Numbered from the stretch's first letter, positions 43,019-52,917 are shown. The stretch: 64,000 nucleotides of DNA from Martinezella tropici (GCA_000799755.1 JUHI01000002.1:496001-560000), one strand, 5' to 3'. The notes: a model not told the origin generated them from the letters alone. Translations and numbers: made by a program.

Positions 43019-44056
43019 TTATGCCGCCAGCGCTGCGCGCACCGCGGGAATCACTTTCTGCCCATAGAGCTCGATGCAGCGCATCATCTTGTCATGCCCG
43101 AGAGCGCCGGCGCTGTACTTCAGCTGGAAGCGGCTTATGCCGAGCGTCTTGACGACCGGGGCAAGCTTGGCCGCGACCGTTTCCGGCGAGCCGACATAGA
43201 GCGAACCCTTTTCGATCTCGTTGTCGAATTCCGCGCGCGTCATCGGCGGCCAGCCGCGCTCGCGGCCGATGCGATCGCGCATCGCCTTGAAGCAGGGCCA
43301 CAACTCCTCGCGCGCCTGCTCGTCTGTTTCGGCGATATAGCCCGGCGAATGGATGCCGATCGGCTTAACGGGCTTGCCCATCTGCTCGAAAGCGCGGTGA
43401 TAGAGATCGACATAGGGCTGGAAGCGATAGGGGCTGCCGCCGATGATCGCCAGCATCAGTGGCAGGTCGTAATGCGCCGCGCGAACGACGGATTCCGGGC
43501 TGCCGCCGACACCGATCCAGGTCTTCAGCCGGTCGCTCTCGATGGTCGGGAAGACTTTCTGGTTGCGCAGCGGCGGCCGGATGCTGCCCTCCCAGTTCAC
43601 AGGCTCGTTCTTGAGCAAGGCAGCGAACAGATCGAGCTTTTCTTCGAAAAGCTGCTCGTACTGCGACAGCTCGAAGCCGAACAGCGGAAAGGATTCCGTA
43701 AACGAGCCACGGCCGAGGATGACTTCGGCGCGGCCGTTCGAAACCGCGTTCAGGCTGGAGAAGCGCTGGAACACGCGGATCGGATCGTCCGAGCTCAGCA
43801 CGGTGACAGCCGATCCCAGATGGATTTTCGATGTGCGGCTGGCGATGGCGGCGAGGATCGTTTCCGGGGAGGAGACGGCGAAGTCCTCGCGGTGGTGCTC
43901 GCCGATGCCGAAGAAATCTATTCCGAGCTGATCGGCAAGCACGCCTTCCTCGACGACATTGCGGAGGACTTGCGCATGTGGCAGCGGCGTACCCTTGTCG
44001 TCAAAGGTGACGTCGCCGAAAGTATCGAGTCCGAATTCGACATTGTTTGTGGTCAT
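43019..44056 (-). CDS. LLM-class flavin-dependent oxidoreductase
   Basis: A 345-residue bacterial-luciferase-like monooxygenase (phrases LADQLGIDFFGIGEHHREDFAVSSPETILAAIA and AEVILGRGSF). It probably uses reduced FMN to oxidise an organic or sulphur compound; substrate unknown. ATG 44056 follows a purine-rich AGGAAC site; upstream in-frame codons are rejected as less well placed. Divergent from a cupin gene. Confidence 0.88.
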   Translation of the reverse strand: MTTNNVEFGLDTFGDVTFDDKGTPLPHAQVLRNVVEEGVLADQLGIDFFGIGEHHREDFAVSSPETILAAIASRTSKIHLGSAVTVLSSDDPIRVFQRFSSLNAVSNGRAEVILGRGSFTESFPLFGFELSQYEQLFEEKLDLFAALLKNEPVNWEGSIRPPLRNQKVFPTIESDRLKTWIGVGGSPESVVRAAHYDLPLMLAIIGGSPYRFQPYVDLYHRAFEQMGKPVKPIGIHSPGYIAETDEQAREELWPCFKAMRDRIGRERGWPPMTRAEFDNEIEKGSLYVGSPETVAAKLAPVVKTLGISRFQLKYSAGALGHDKMMRCIELYGQKVIPAVRAALAA

Positions 44057-44259
44057 GATTGTTCCTGTCATGTGTCGGAATGATAATGTTGGCACAGCAT
44101 GTAGTGTCGCGCTCGATCATCCACTACCCGGAAAGTTTCGGCGGAAATCTTCGAGGAATTCGATATGCAAGGGCGGGCGGCGGCGTTGCCTTCCGCCAGA
44201 CGGCCGCCAATATTAGCCGCAGCGACATCTGGCCGTTTGGGCCCAAATGGAGGAAGCAT

Positions 44260-44637
44260 ATGGTCGTGTTGAAGAAGATCAATCTTACCAAAGCTTTTGC
44301 GGCATTCGATGAGACCTGGACCCCGCATATCGGCGGCGACATCAACGATTTCCAGGTGAAGCTCACCAAGCTGGAAGGCGCCTTCCATTGGCACCATCAC
44401 GAGGAGGAGGACGAGCTGTTTCTCGTGGTCAAAGGCACGCTGCGCATGAAGCTGCGCGATGAGAATGGTGGCGATATCGTGCTTGGACCCGGCGAATACA
44501 TCATCGTTCCGCATGGGGTGGAACATTGCCCGGTCGCCGAGCCGAGCTGCGAGGTCGTGCTTTTCGAGCGTAATACGACGCTCAATACCGGCAATGTGGA
44601 AAACGAGCGGACGATCCGCGAGCCCAAGCGGCTTTAA
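44260..44637 (+). CDS. Cupin-domain protein
   Basis: A 125-residue single-cupin protein. The metal ligands of motif 1 are HWHHHEEEDELFLVVKG and of motif 2 PHGVEHCP. A GGAGG site precedes the ATG at 44260 by about 5 nt. Role unknown; dioxygenase or isomerase functions are possible for this fold. Confidence 0.85.
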   Translation: MVVLKKINLTKAFAAFDETWTPHIGGDINDFQVKLTKLEGAFHWHHHEEEDELFLVVKGTLRMKLRDENGGDIVLGPGEYIIVPHGVEHCPVAEPSCEVVLFERNTTLNTGNVENERTIREPKRL

Positions 44638-44697
44638 GCGATCCCGATATCCGGCGACCTCGTTACAGCGGGGGCGCCGGATATCGTACAGGGCCGA

Positions 44698-46359
44698 TCA
44701 GTTCTGCGCCAGTGTGTTCGACGGCGTGCGGCAGGCGGCGAACACGTCCAGCGCGGGATCGTAGACTTTCGTTGCTACGTCCATCATGCCGAGAACGCTG
44801 TGGAAGATGTTGTCGTGGGAATAGGTGCCATCGGCGGCACGCTTGGCGAGGCACGCCATGTCGAAACCGGCAGCCTTGGCGAGATCATCGGCCATCCATA
44901 CCAGCATCGGCACATGCGTCTGCTGCGACGGGGCGATGATATAGGGTGTGCCGTGCAGATAGATGCCGTTCTCGCCGAGCGACTCGCCGTGATCGGAGAA
45001 ATAGAGTACGGCGCCGGACACTGTGTTCGAACGCTGCTTCAACTTGTCGATGACCATCGAGACAATGTGATCCGTATAAAGGATCGTATTGTCGTAGGCA
45101 TTGACGATCTCCTCCTGCGAGCAGGAGCTGAAGTCGTTGGAGCGGCAATCCGGCCTGAACCGGCGGAACTCCTCCGGATAGCGCTGATAGTAGGCAGGCC
45201 CATGGCTGCCGAGCTGGTGCAGCACCAGCACGCTGTCGCCTTTCACCTTGTCGAGCCAGCCGTCGACCTTGTCGACGAGGATCTCGTCCTTGCATTCGCC
45301 ATCCTTGCAGAAGCGCGGGTCGGCGGACGGTGGCAGATAGGTGTAGGAGACACGATCGGTGACGCCGTAGCTGCCGGTGTCGTTGTCGAGCCAGGTGACA
45401 TCGACCTTCGCATGGGTCAGCACGTCGAGCAGGTTTTCCGTCTGAAGCCCTTTGCGGTGGGTGTACTGTCCGCGTGTGTAGACCGAAAACAGGCATGGGA
45501 TGGAGGTCGCGGTCGCCGTTCCGCAGCTGCTCGTATTCGGGAAATAGACGACATTGCGCTTCGCCAGTTCCGGGTTGGTCATCTTGGCGTAGCCGCCGAG
45601 CGAGAAGTTCTGCGCGCGGGCCGTCTCTCCGGCAACGATGATCGTTACGCGCGGCTTGCCGTTGTCGACCGCGCCGACCCTGCGGGCATCCGTTCCCAAA
45701 GGCTGCGCGACGACGTTGGCGTCCCGTTGGGTGTCGATCGCATAGCGAACGGCGCTGGCGATCGGGATTACCGGATTAAGTGTGCTCACCAGGTCGCGAT
45801 GCGCACGGCCGACACCGGCATAGGTCTTGTAAAAGCTGGTGCCGGCGGCAACGAAGATGGCGACACAGGCAAGGATAACGGCGGTATTGTAGGCGAGCTT
45901 CTTCAGGATCGGGCGGTGAACGATCCGGACCCATGCGAGGAGAAGCGACGGCAAGACGCCAGTCAGCAGGACATAGGTGACGAAGCGCGCCGTGATCAGA
46001 TGGCCGCTTTCCGCACCGGTGGAAACCGCTGCATTGCGGATCATCTCCCTGTCGATGATGACGCCGAACTGGTCGTTGAACCAGGACGATACGGATGCCA
46101 CCAGTATGAAGAAGATCAGTACCGGCTTCGTGACGTATTTCGCGGAGAAGAGAGTGAAAAGCGCCATCACACCGGCTGAAATGCCGGCCACGAAGGCGAT
46201 GAAGGCGGCAGGCTCGGCGATGAGATAGCCGTAGGCCTTAGTCCAAAACATCCGATTTGTCACAAGAAGTACATAAAGGGCGGCTATGAAACAAAGCGTG
46301 ACACTACCGATGGCTGGCCTGAAACTCTGTCGGCCAGATTCTTTTTTTTCATTGGTCAA
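44698..46359 (-). CDS. eptA: EptA/MCR-type phosphoethanolamine transferase
   Basis: A 553-residue inner-membrane enzyme: five membrane helices in the first 180 residues, then a periplasmic sulfatase-like domain. E245 (VAGETARAQ) is the expected zinc ligand and T281 (SSCGTATATS) the nucleophile. The later FSDHGESLGENG block gives the remaining metal ligands. Cysteine pairs suggest disulphides as in the family. It would add phosphoethanolamine to lipid A or another lipid, lowering the negative charge. Adjacent to a response regulator and a PAP2 phosphatase. Confidence 0.9.
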   Translation of the reverse strand: MTNEKKESGRQSFRPAIGSVTLCFIAALYVLLVTNRMFWTKAYGYLIAEPAAFIAFVAGISAGVMALFTLFSAKYVTKPVLIFFILVASVSSWFNDQFGVIIDREMIRNAAVSTGAESGHLITARFVTYVLLTGVLPSLLLAWVRIVHRPILKKLAYNTAVILACVAIFVAAGTSFYKTYAGVGRAHRDLVSTLNPVIPIASAVRYAIDTQRDANVVAQPLGTDARRVGAVDNGKPRVTIIVAGETARAQNFSLGGYAKMTNPELAKRNVVYFPNTSSCGTATATSIPCLFSVYTRGQYTHRKGLQTENLLDVLTHAKVDVTWLDNDTGSYGVTDRVSYTYLPPSADPRFCKDGECKDEILVDKVDGWLDKVKGDSVLVLHQLGSHGPAYYQRYPEEFRRFRPDCRSNDFSSCSQEEIVNAYDNTILYTDHIVSMVIDKLKQRSNTVSGAVLYFSDHGESLGENGIYLHGTPYIIAPSQQTHVPMLVWMADDLAKAAGFDMACLAKRAADGTYSHDNIFHSVLGMMDVATKVYDPALDVFAACRTPSNTLAQN

Positions 46360-46607
46360 TAGTCATCTCCGAGGTGTGGGCTATAGGCGGCGTGTCCGCA
46401 ACCCACTACTGCAGCGTGTGTTCCCGCTGCTAAAGCCGGCCACCATGGTTACCAATCCTGACATTTACCTGAACGACGAGTCCTTGCGCAGGGCTATTTC
46501 GGTCCGGATTCCGATTATCCTTCCTTTTTCCCAGCTTCACATCCAAGGTTCAGGTCGCCGTCAGAAATAGGCATCATAGCTGTGTGATTGCAACTGGGGA
46601 TGCAATC

Positions 46608-46994
46608 GTGCGACTTCTACTGGTCGAAGATAATATACTTATAGGCAATGCCGTGCAGGACCACCTGAGCGCGGACGGCTGGTCGGTCGAGTGGTCCATG
46701 GACTTGGAATCCGCCAAGCGCGCGGTTGCAGCCGGAGCTCACGACGTGCTGCTTCTCGATCTTCGATTGCCCGACGGCAGCGGTCTCGACCTGCTCAAGC
46801 TCATGGAAGCGCGCGGGGATACTACGCCGGTCATCGTTATGTCGGCTTATGATCAGCTGTCGGACCAGATGAGGGCCATGAACATCGGCGCCATCGATTA
46901 TCTGGTGAAGCCTTTTGCGTTGAGCGAGATGGCGGTTCGAGTACGCAAGGCTGCGAGGCGCAGCCGTTTGATCCGTATGCGCAATGCCGGCTGA
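46608..46994 (+). CDS. Stand-alone response regulator receiver
   Basis: A 128-residue receiver domain: acidic ED near the start, phosphoacceptor D51 in LLLDLRLPDGSG, K101 in VKPF. It resembles the receiver half of OmpR-type regulators. No DNA-binding domain follows before the stop, and the convergent gene begins 13 bp later, so it is either a single-domain regulator or the remnant of a truncated OmpR-type one. GTG at 46608 is used because it gives the usual receiver start; a GTG 24 bp upstream is possible. Confidence 0.82.
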   Translation: MRLLLVEDNILIGNAVQDHLSADGWSVEWSMDLESAKRAVAAGAHDVLLLDLRLPDGSGLDLLKLMEARGDTTPVIVMSAYDQLSDQMRAMNIGAIDYLVKPFALSEMAVRVRKAARRSRLIRMRNAG

Positions 46995-47006
46995 GCTGGA
47001 CAGGCT

Positions 47007-47852
47007 TCAGGATCGAGCTGGCGTTCCCGATCGCAGGAGATCGATCACCGCAATAGCCGCGGCAAAGACCACCAGAGATAATAGCCAGCCGAGGACCGCA
47101 TCAGACAGATAATGGGCTCCGGTCATCACGCGCAAGACCGGCATCGTGATCGAGATGATCGCAAGGGGGATGCCGAGCGGGAAGCGCAGGCGCGGCGGCA
47201 GCAGCACGACGAGGCAAAGCAGCCAGCCGCCGGACGATGCTTCGCCGGAGACGAAGGAGCAGTTTCCAAGACACCGGCCGGCAAACGAGCCAGCCTGGAC
47301 GAAATCCAGCGAACCGCCGAAGAGATCGGTGGCGCGCGGCCTCGGCCTGCCGCCATAGCTCTTCAGCAGCGTGTTCACGATGAGACCGCAGCCGATGGCG
47401 AGCGATATCAGTGCGGCGATGTAGCGATCGGTTTGCAGCGTCCGCCAGCGCGCGCCGTATTTACGCCAGGACGAAACCAAGGTCGCGATCAGGACGACGA
47501 TGGCGATGTAGGGCAAGGCGAGCGTAACGTCCCGCACGATCTCAAAAGGACGATTCTTGGCGAGGGCAAAGGTGCCGCAGATGTCGCCAAGCGGAGCGGC
47601 CGACGTGCAGGGCGCTGTCGTGAAGACGCTCTTGGCGACGGCGAGATCGATGTCGGGGAAGCGATAGAAGACAAACAGCAGCACCCACCAAAGCGCAAAC
47701 AACGCAAGAAACACAAAGAAGGATCTGCTGACAGGCGCGGTCCTTTTTGTGAAAGCAACGGAGTTGTCGTACATGCGAAGCGCTGGCCACCGTTTGAACA
47801 GGTTCAAAACGAGTGCCCGTCCGCGTTGTGCAGACGTCAGGACGGCCACCAT
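47007..47852 (-). CDS. PAP2-family membrane phosphatase
   Basis: About 281 residues with six membrane segments and the three PAP2 motifs: KSYGGRPRP; SFVSGEASSG (where most members have PSGH, so Glu replaces the histidine); and RVMTGAHYLSDAVLGW with the catalytic histidine. It likely dephosphorylates lipid phosphates. The start is uncertain: ATG 47852 is chosen, and ATG 47774 (just before the first helix) is possible. Near eptA, which suggests a lipid A modification locus. Confidence 0.8.
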   Translation of the reverse strand: MVAVLTSAQRGRALVLNLFKRWPALRMYDNSVAFTKRTAPVSRSFFVFLALFALWWVLLFVFYRFPDIDLAVAKSVFTTAPCTSAAPLGDICGTFALAKNRPFEIVRDVTLALPYIAIVVLIATLVSSWRKYGARWRTLQTDRYIAALISLAIGCGLIVNTLLKSYGGRPRPRATDLFGGSLDFVQAGSFAGRCLGNCSFVSGEASSGGWLLCLVVLLPPRLRFPLGIPLAIISITMPVLRVMTGAHYLSDAVLGWLLSLVVFAAAIAVIDLLRSGTPARS

Positions 47853-47986
47853 CGGGCGTCCATTAGGACAGAAGCCTGACAATAGCCTTAAAGATCAGAG
47901 GATTGCTAAAATCGATCAGGGTCAGCCGTCCCGCCGAAACAATTTCTGCGGGTTCAGAGGACTCTTACTTTATCTCGAGCAGAGGT

Positions 47987-48364
47987 CTATTCGCCGGTCT
48001 TGAAATAGGCTTCCAGCCGGTAGCCGTCGGGATCGATGACGAAGGCGGCATAATAGAACTGGCTGTAGTCGGGTCGAATGCCCGGCTTGCCGTTATCTTC
48101 GCCGCCGTTGGCGATGCCTGCGGCGTAGAAGGCGTCAACGGCGGCCTGGCTCGGCGCCACGAAACAGAAATGCAGACCGGAGCCACGATCGGCGGGGACC
48201 GGGTGTTCCACCTCGCTGACCCAGAACTGGGCCCGCTCCGCGCCATATCCGACCGTGCCGTCGAAATTGGTCACCCGCTCGTAGCCGAGGGGCGAGAGGG
48301 CTGCATCATAGAACGTCTGCGCCCGCGTCAGGTCTTTGACGCCGATCGAAATATGGTCGAACAT
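47987..48364 (-). CDS. VOC-family glyoxalase/dioxygenase-like protein
   Basis: A 125-residue protein of the vicinal-oxygen-chelate fold (MFDHISIGVKDLTRAQTFYDAALSPLGYERV, then SGLHFCFVAPS). ATG 48364 has a GGGAG site upstream; the longer in-frame extension is low-complexity and rejected. Probably an epimerase, glyoxalase or resistance-type protein; substrate unknown. Confidence 0.85.
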   Translation of the reverse strand: MFDHISIGVKDLTRAQTFYDAALSPLGYERVTNFDGTVGYGAERAQFWVSEVEHPVPADRGSGLHFCFVAPSQAAVDAFYAAGIANGGEDNGKPGIRPDYSQFYYAAFVIDPDGYRLEAYFKTGE

Positions 48365-48648
48365 GAAAACAAGCTCCCGCCATGTTGCCGCCGGAGCTTG
48401 CTGGAGGCCGTACCCCTGGGGAGGCGGCGGCTTCCGGAAGTCCGATTTCGCCTCACCATCTTGCAATGGTTATACGAAGTCAACAAAGGGATAAAATGAC
48501 TTGCGGGGTCGTGCGGTTTGGGCTTTTCGGCTGCGGCGCGGATTTTTTCGGGCGGGCTGTCGATTTCCCGAGGTCTGCTTCGTCGTCGATATGAGCGGGC
48601 TTGTTGAGCGGCAATGGTGCCGACGTCTCGCTTCCGGAGGATTTTTCC

Positions 48649-49041
48649 ATGCGTTTCATGTCTATCGTCATGGCCAAGGATTTCATGCAGCCGTCGCCGG
48701 CGCTGATGGAGGCCATTCACAAGCTTGCCGATCGGGAAATCAAGGCCGGTCGCATGATCGATACGGCGGGGCTGATGCCGCTTGAGACCGGCGCCCGCGT
48801 TACGATCAAGGATCGCAAGCTGAGCGTTATCGACGGCCCCTTCGTGGAGGCCAAGGAGGTCGTCGGCGGCTATGCGATCTTCGAGCTGCAGAGCAAGGAA
48901 GAGGCCGTGGCGCTGGCGGTCGAATTCATGCAGCTACACAAGGATCTCATGCCAGGCTGGGAAGGAACGTGCGAGGTGCGTCCCTATTTCGATCCGAATG
49001 CCGAGGGCGTATGCGATCCGCTCGCCGAAGCCAGGGCATGA
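48649..49041 (+). CDS. YCII/DGPF-domain protein, ECF42 partner
   Basis: A 130-residue YCII-like protein with the DGPF motif in VIDGPFVEAKEVVGG. Proteins of this kind are encoded next to ECF42 sigma factors and are thought to connect to their control. A GGAGG site precedes the ATG (48649). It ends 31 bp before the sigma factor's start. Confidence 0.85.
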   Translation: MRFMSIVMAKDFMQPSPALMEAIHKLADREIKAGRMIDTAGLMPLETGARVTIKDRKLSVIDGPFVEAKEVVGGYAIFELQSKEEAVALAVEFMQLHKDLMPGWEGTCEVRPYFDPNAEGVCDPLAEARA

Positions 49042-49072
49042 TGCCTTCGATCCCTCATCGGGGCAGGCGACC

Positions 49073-50344
49073 TTGACGGTCGCCGGCACCCATCGGGCGA
49101 TCCTTGCCGTCTGGCGGGTCGAGCAGCCGCGGCTGATCACCAGCCTGGCGCGATTGTTGCGCGATGTGCCGCTGGCCGAGGATCTCACTCAGGAAGCATT
49201 GATTGCGGCGTTGGAGCGATGGCCGGAAACGGGCATCCCCGAGCGCCCCGGCGCGTGGCTGATGACAACGGCTAAACGTCGGGCGCTCGATTACCTGCGC
49301 CGCCGCCGGATGCTTGACCACAAACACGAGATGATCGTTCGCGAGATGGAGGAGGACGAGCAGATCATGCCTGATCTCGACACCCCTCTCGATGACGATA
49401 TCGGCGACGAAATGTTGCGCCTGGTCTTCACGGCCTGTCATCCGCTGATTTCGCGCGAGGCGCGCGTAGCGCTGGCCTTGCGGATGATCTGCGGCCTGAC
49501 GACGGAAGAGATCGCCAGGGCGTTTCTGGTGTCGGAGGCGACGATCGCTCAGCGCATCGTCCGCGCCAAGAAGACATTGTCGGAATCGGGGCTCACCTAT
49601 GAGACGCCGCACGGCGAGGAGCTGTCACAACGGCTGGCCTCGGTTCTGGAGGTGATCTACCTGATCTTCAACGAGGGTTATACGGCGGCGCGCGGCGAAA
49701 ACTGGATGCGACTGCAATTGTGTCAAGAGGCGCTGCGGCTGGGCCGCGTGTTGATATCCGTGGCGCCGATGGAGCCGGAGGCGCATGCGCTGCTGGCCCT
49801 GATGGAACTGAATGCGTCGCGTGCTGCGGCACGGACAGACGCCGATGGCAATCCCGTCCTTCTGCTCGAACAGGATCGCGCGCGCTGGGACCGGCTGCAG
49901 ATTCAGCGCGGGCTGCAGGCCCTGAAGCGCGTGCAAGAGCTTGACGGTGCTGGCGGGGTCTATGCCTTGCAGGCCGCGATCATTGCCTGTCATGCGAGGG
50001 CAGATACGGCAGCTGAAACCGATTGGCGAGGGATCGCGGATCTCTACGCCGAGCTTGCCGATCTCATTCCGTCTCCGGTCGTCGAACTCAATCGCGCGGT
50101 CGCGGTCGGCATGGCGGAGGGGCCCGAAGCGGCATTGGCAATCGTCGAGCGTCTGCATGATGAGCCTGCGCTGAAGTACTACCATCTTCTGCCGAGCGTC
50201 CGCGGCGATCTCCTCCACAAGCTCGGCCGGCATGCAGACGCGCGGCGCGCCTTTGAAGCGGCTGCCGCGCTCGCCGAGAATCAGAGGGAGCGTGATTTCC
50301 TATTGCGCCGCGCCGCCGAGGCGGCCGGTACGGAGAAGGAATGA
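49073..50344 (+). CDS. ECF42-type sigma factor with C-terminal extension
   Basis: About 423 residues: sigma region 2 (PLAEDLTQEALIAALERWP), region 4 (FLVSEATIAQRIVRAKKTL), and then a long helical C-terminal region (about 190-410) of the DUF6596/TPR-like type. Length and partner match ECF42. No anti-sigma gene is seen; in this group the C-terminal part is thought to be regulatory. TTG at 49073 is chosen as start with a GGGGCAGG site about 5 nt upstream; upstream codons in the same frame overlap the DGPF gene. Confidence 0.85.
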   Translation: MTVAGTHRAILAVWRVEQPRLITSLARLLRDVPLAEDLTQEALIAALERWPETGIPERPGAWLMTTAKRRALDYLRRRRMLDHKHEMIVREMEEDEQIMPDLDTPLDDDIGDEMLRLVFTACHPLISREARVALALRMICGLTTEEIARAFLVSEATIAQRIVRAKKTLSESGLTYETPHGEELSQRLASVLEVIYLIFNEGYTAARGENWMRLQLCQEALRLGRVLISVAPMEPEAHALLALMELNASRAAARTDADGNPVLLLEQDRARWDRLQIQRGLQALKRVQELDGAGGVYALQAAIIACHARADTAAETDWRGIADLYAELADLIPSPVVELNRAVAVGMAEGPEAALAIVERLHDEPALKYYHLLPSVRGDLLHKLGRHADARRAFEAAAALAENQRERDFLLRRAAEAAGTEKE

Positions 50345-50377
50345 CCCGCCTTTCGCGGCGGGTCATCTTGCGTTGAG

Positions 50378-51778
50378 CTATTCCGCAGCCTGGTAGTTCG
50401 CGGCTCTCGCAGTGGATGAGCGCGGTCCGACAGCGGCAAGCAGCGTGATGGCGACGGCAAGGATCGTCACGAAGCCGATGCCTGCGATGTAAGGATTCCA
50501 GCCGAAGCTTGGAGCCGCGCTGAAGACCGCCGATGCTGCCGCCAGGATGATGCCGCCGCCGATTTGGAAGGAGGCAAATAGCATACCCGACGCCAGGCCG
50601 GATTCGTCATCGCTGACTTCCGAGAGCGCCGCGACCTGGATCGAGGGATAGGTCATGGCATAGCCGACGCCGAGCAGGATCTGCGAGATGGCGACCAGCA
50701 CCATCGTATCGATGTGTCCGGCCGACAGTACCCAGAAGAGATAGCTAATGGCCTGCAATCCCACGCCGAAGGTCATGAGCAGGGTGGTGCCCCGGTTCTG
50801 GCCTATCGTGGCGAAGCGTGGGGCCAGGAACATGACGCAGGTGCCGCCGATGGCGAAGGCGAAGCCGGTCGCAAAGGCTGACCAGCCGACGACGGTCTGG
50901 TAATAAAGCGTCGCGATGAACTGGAAGCCGACATAGGCACCCTGGTATAGCGCGGCGATGGCATTGGCGTGGCTGAGCTTGGTGCGGCGGAACATGGCAA
51001 GCGGCACCATCGGATCACGATGGCGCGATTCCACAATCAGGAACAGCACGATCAGGATCAGCGCGGCAAGGAGCGAGCCCCAGGTCGCGAAGGCCTGCCA
51101 GCCGTCGGCGGCGGCATTGGTGACGCCGAAGACGAAGAGCAGCAGGCCGGGAGTGATGGTCAGGGCGCCGGCCCAGTCGAAACGGGCACGCGGGCCGCTT
51201 CTCTTGTGATCGGCCGGCAGGACGAGCGGGGCGACGATCAGCGCGAGGATGGCAACGGGAGCGCCCATGACAAGGGTCGCGCGCCAGCTGATGAGGGTCG
51301 CTGCTCCACCCAGCACCATGCCGAGCACGAAGCCCGCGGCGCCGGTGGAGGAGAAGACGCCGAGCGCCTTGGCGCGGGCGTTGCCTTCACCGAAGACGGA
51401 GAGCAGCAAGGCGAGGGCGGCCGGCGCGGTGAAGGCGGCGGCAATGCCCTTGATCAAGCGCGCGGCGATGAGCGTCGGGGCGCTGTCGACGAAACCGCCG
51501 GCAATGCTGGCGAGGGCAAAGACGGCGAGCGACCAGAGGAAGACGCGACGGTGGCCGAAGAGATCGGCGACGCGGCCGCCGAGCAGCAGGAAGCCGCCAT
51601 AGCCGAGTACATAGGCACTGACTGCCCATTGCAGGGACGTCGCCTGCATGCCCAGCTCTTTCTGAATTGCGGGCAGGGCCACGCCGATGGTGGAGACATC
51701 CATGGCGTCGAGGAAATTGGCGGCGCAGAGCAGCAGCAACGCCAATCCCGCCCCGCTTCGGGTTTGGGAAGAAGTCAT
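50378..51778 (-). CDS. MFS transporter (DHA2-type drug exporter)
   Basis: A 466-residue protein with about fourteen membrane segments and the MFS loop motif GGRVADLFGHRRVF, of the DHA2/EmrB-QacA type. It probably exports toxic compounds with proton exchange. Divergent from a LysR regulator that likely controls it. Confidence 0.9.
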   Translation of the reverse strand: MTSSQTRSGAGLALLLLCAANFLDAMDVSTIGVALPAIQKELGMQATSLQWAVSAYVLGYGGFLLLGGRVADLFGHRRVFLWSLAVFALASIAGGFVDSAPTLIAARLIKGIAAAFTAPAALALLLSVFGEGNARAKALGVFSSTGAAGFVLGMVLGGAATLISWRATLVMGAPVAILALIVAPLVLPADHKRSGPRARFDWAGALTITPGLLLFVFGVTNAAADGWQAFATWGSLLAALILIVLFLIVESRHRDPMVPLAMFRRTKLSHANAIAALYQGAYVGFQFIATLYYQTVVGWSAFATGFAFAIGGTCVMFLAPRFATIGQNRGTTLLMTFGVGLQAISYLFWVLSAGHIDTMVLVAISQILLGVGYAMTYPSIQVAALSEVSDDESGLASGMLFASFQIGGGIILAAASAVFSAAPSFGWNPYIAGIGFVTILAVAITLLAAVGPRSSTARAANYQAAE

Positions 51779-51857
51779 CGGGATCGTTCCTTTCTATGCT
51801 GCCGCGTCTTGGGAGGATGAAAACGGCAGGGAACGAGAAAATGTACATCTTCAAACC

Positions 51858-51874
51858 CTATTGCAAATTGATAG
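51858..51874. promoter_or_regulatory. Candidate LysR binding box
   Basis: CTATTGCAAATTGATAG contains CTAT and ATAG arms and fits the T-N11-A pattern (T51859, A51871). It lies 25 bp before the LysR start in the divergent region. Confidence 0.35.
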
Positions 51875-51898
51875 TAACCATGTCAGGTATTACTGGCG

Positions 51899-52894
51899 AT
51901 GATGAATGATGCGACACTTCGAAAAATCGATCTCAATCTGCTGCTCGCCTTCTCCGTGCTGATGCAGGAGCGGAATGTGAGCCGCGCGGCCGAGCGTCTG
52001 CTGCTTGGCCAGCCGGGTCTTTCCGCTGCTCTTCGCCGGTTGCGCGAGACGCTGGATGACGAATTGTTCGTGCGCGTCGGCCGCGGCCTGCAGCCGACGC
52101 CGCGGGCGCTGTCGATCGCGCCGGCGATCGAGGATGCGCTATCCGGCATCGAACGCGCCATTCGCCCGCCCGCCGCTTTCGATCCGGGGAGTTGGCAGGG
52201 CGAGTTCCGCATCGGGCTTTGCGACAATCTCGAATCATCTTTCTTCGGGCTGTTGGCGGCGCGGTTGCGGCAGCAAGCACCTGGCGCCCGGCTGACCAGC
52301 GTGGCGTTCGATCGGCGCGACGCCGTGCGCTTGCTGGACGAGGGCGCCTTCGACTTCAGCATTTCGGTGCATGACGACCCAGCCTCTTGGCATGTTCGCG
52401 CGCCGCTTTTCGAGCAGGCCTCCTTGTGCATCTACGATGCGCGACATTTGAAATGTGCCGCGCCATTGAGCCTGAAGCAGTTCGCAAGTGCGCCGCATGT
52501 GACCGTCTCGCTCGAAGGCGCCACATCCAGTGGCGTCGACGTCGCTCTTGCACGCCTCGGTTACCGTCGTCAGGTGGTGGCGACGGTTCCTCGCTTTTCC
52601 GCCTTGCCGACGACGCTGCAGGCTATTCCGGCCATTGCGACGGTTCCGGAAGCCATCGCTCGCTGCATGGCGCAGCTGCACGAACTGACGGTGTCCGAGC
52701 CGCCGTTCGAACTGCCGGCCGATCCGGTGACGATGCTCTATCGACGCGTCGATCAGGCCGACAGCCGTTCGGTGTGGTTCCGTCGTGTGTTTGTCGAGGT
52801 GGTGAAGGAGGCGCTCGAGGCGAGCGGCTGCAACATGGGCGTATCGACCGATGCCTGCTGTTACGACCGGCTGCCTCTGGCTGAGGCCGTCTGA
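51899..52894 (+). CDS. LysR-family regulator
   Basis: A 331-residue LysR-type regulator: winged HTH in the first 65 residues (DLNLLLAFSVLMQERNVSRAAERLLLGQPGLSAALRRLRE), then a periplasmic-binding-like effector domain. The divergent MFS gene is the presumed target. Two adjacent ATGs (51899 and 51902) are possible starts. Confidence 0.9.
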   Translation: MMNDATLRKIDLNLLLAFSVLMQERNVSRAAERLLLGQPGLSAALRRLRETLDDELFVRVGRGLQPTPRALSIAPAIEDALSGIERAIRPPAAFDPGSWQGEFRIGLCDNLESSFFGLLAARLRQQAPGARLTSVAFDRRDAVRLLDEGAFDFSISVHDDPASWHVRAPLFEQASLCIYDARHLKCAAPLSLKQFASAPHVTVSLEGATSSGVDVALARLGYRRQVVATVPRFSALPTTLQAIPAIATVPEAIARCMAQLHELTVSEPPFELPADPVTMLYRRVDQADSRSVWFRRVFVEVVKEALEASGCNMGVSTDACCYDRLPLAEAV

Positions 52895-52917
52895 TCTCTT
52901 GCGAAAGGGTGATCGCG

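Noticed and set aside
44057..44259. TGGCAC near 44090 as a sigma-54 promoter
   Set aside because: The matching TTGC element is absent at the required spacing.
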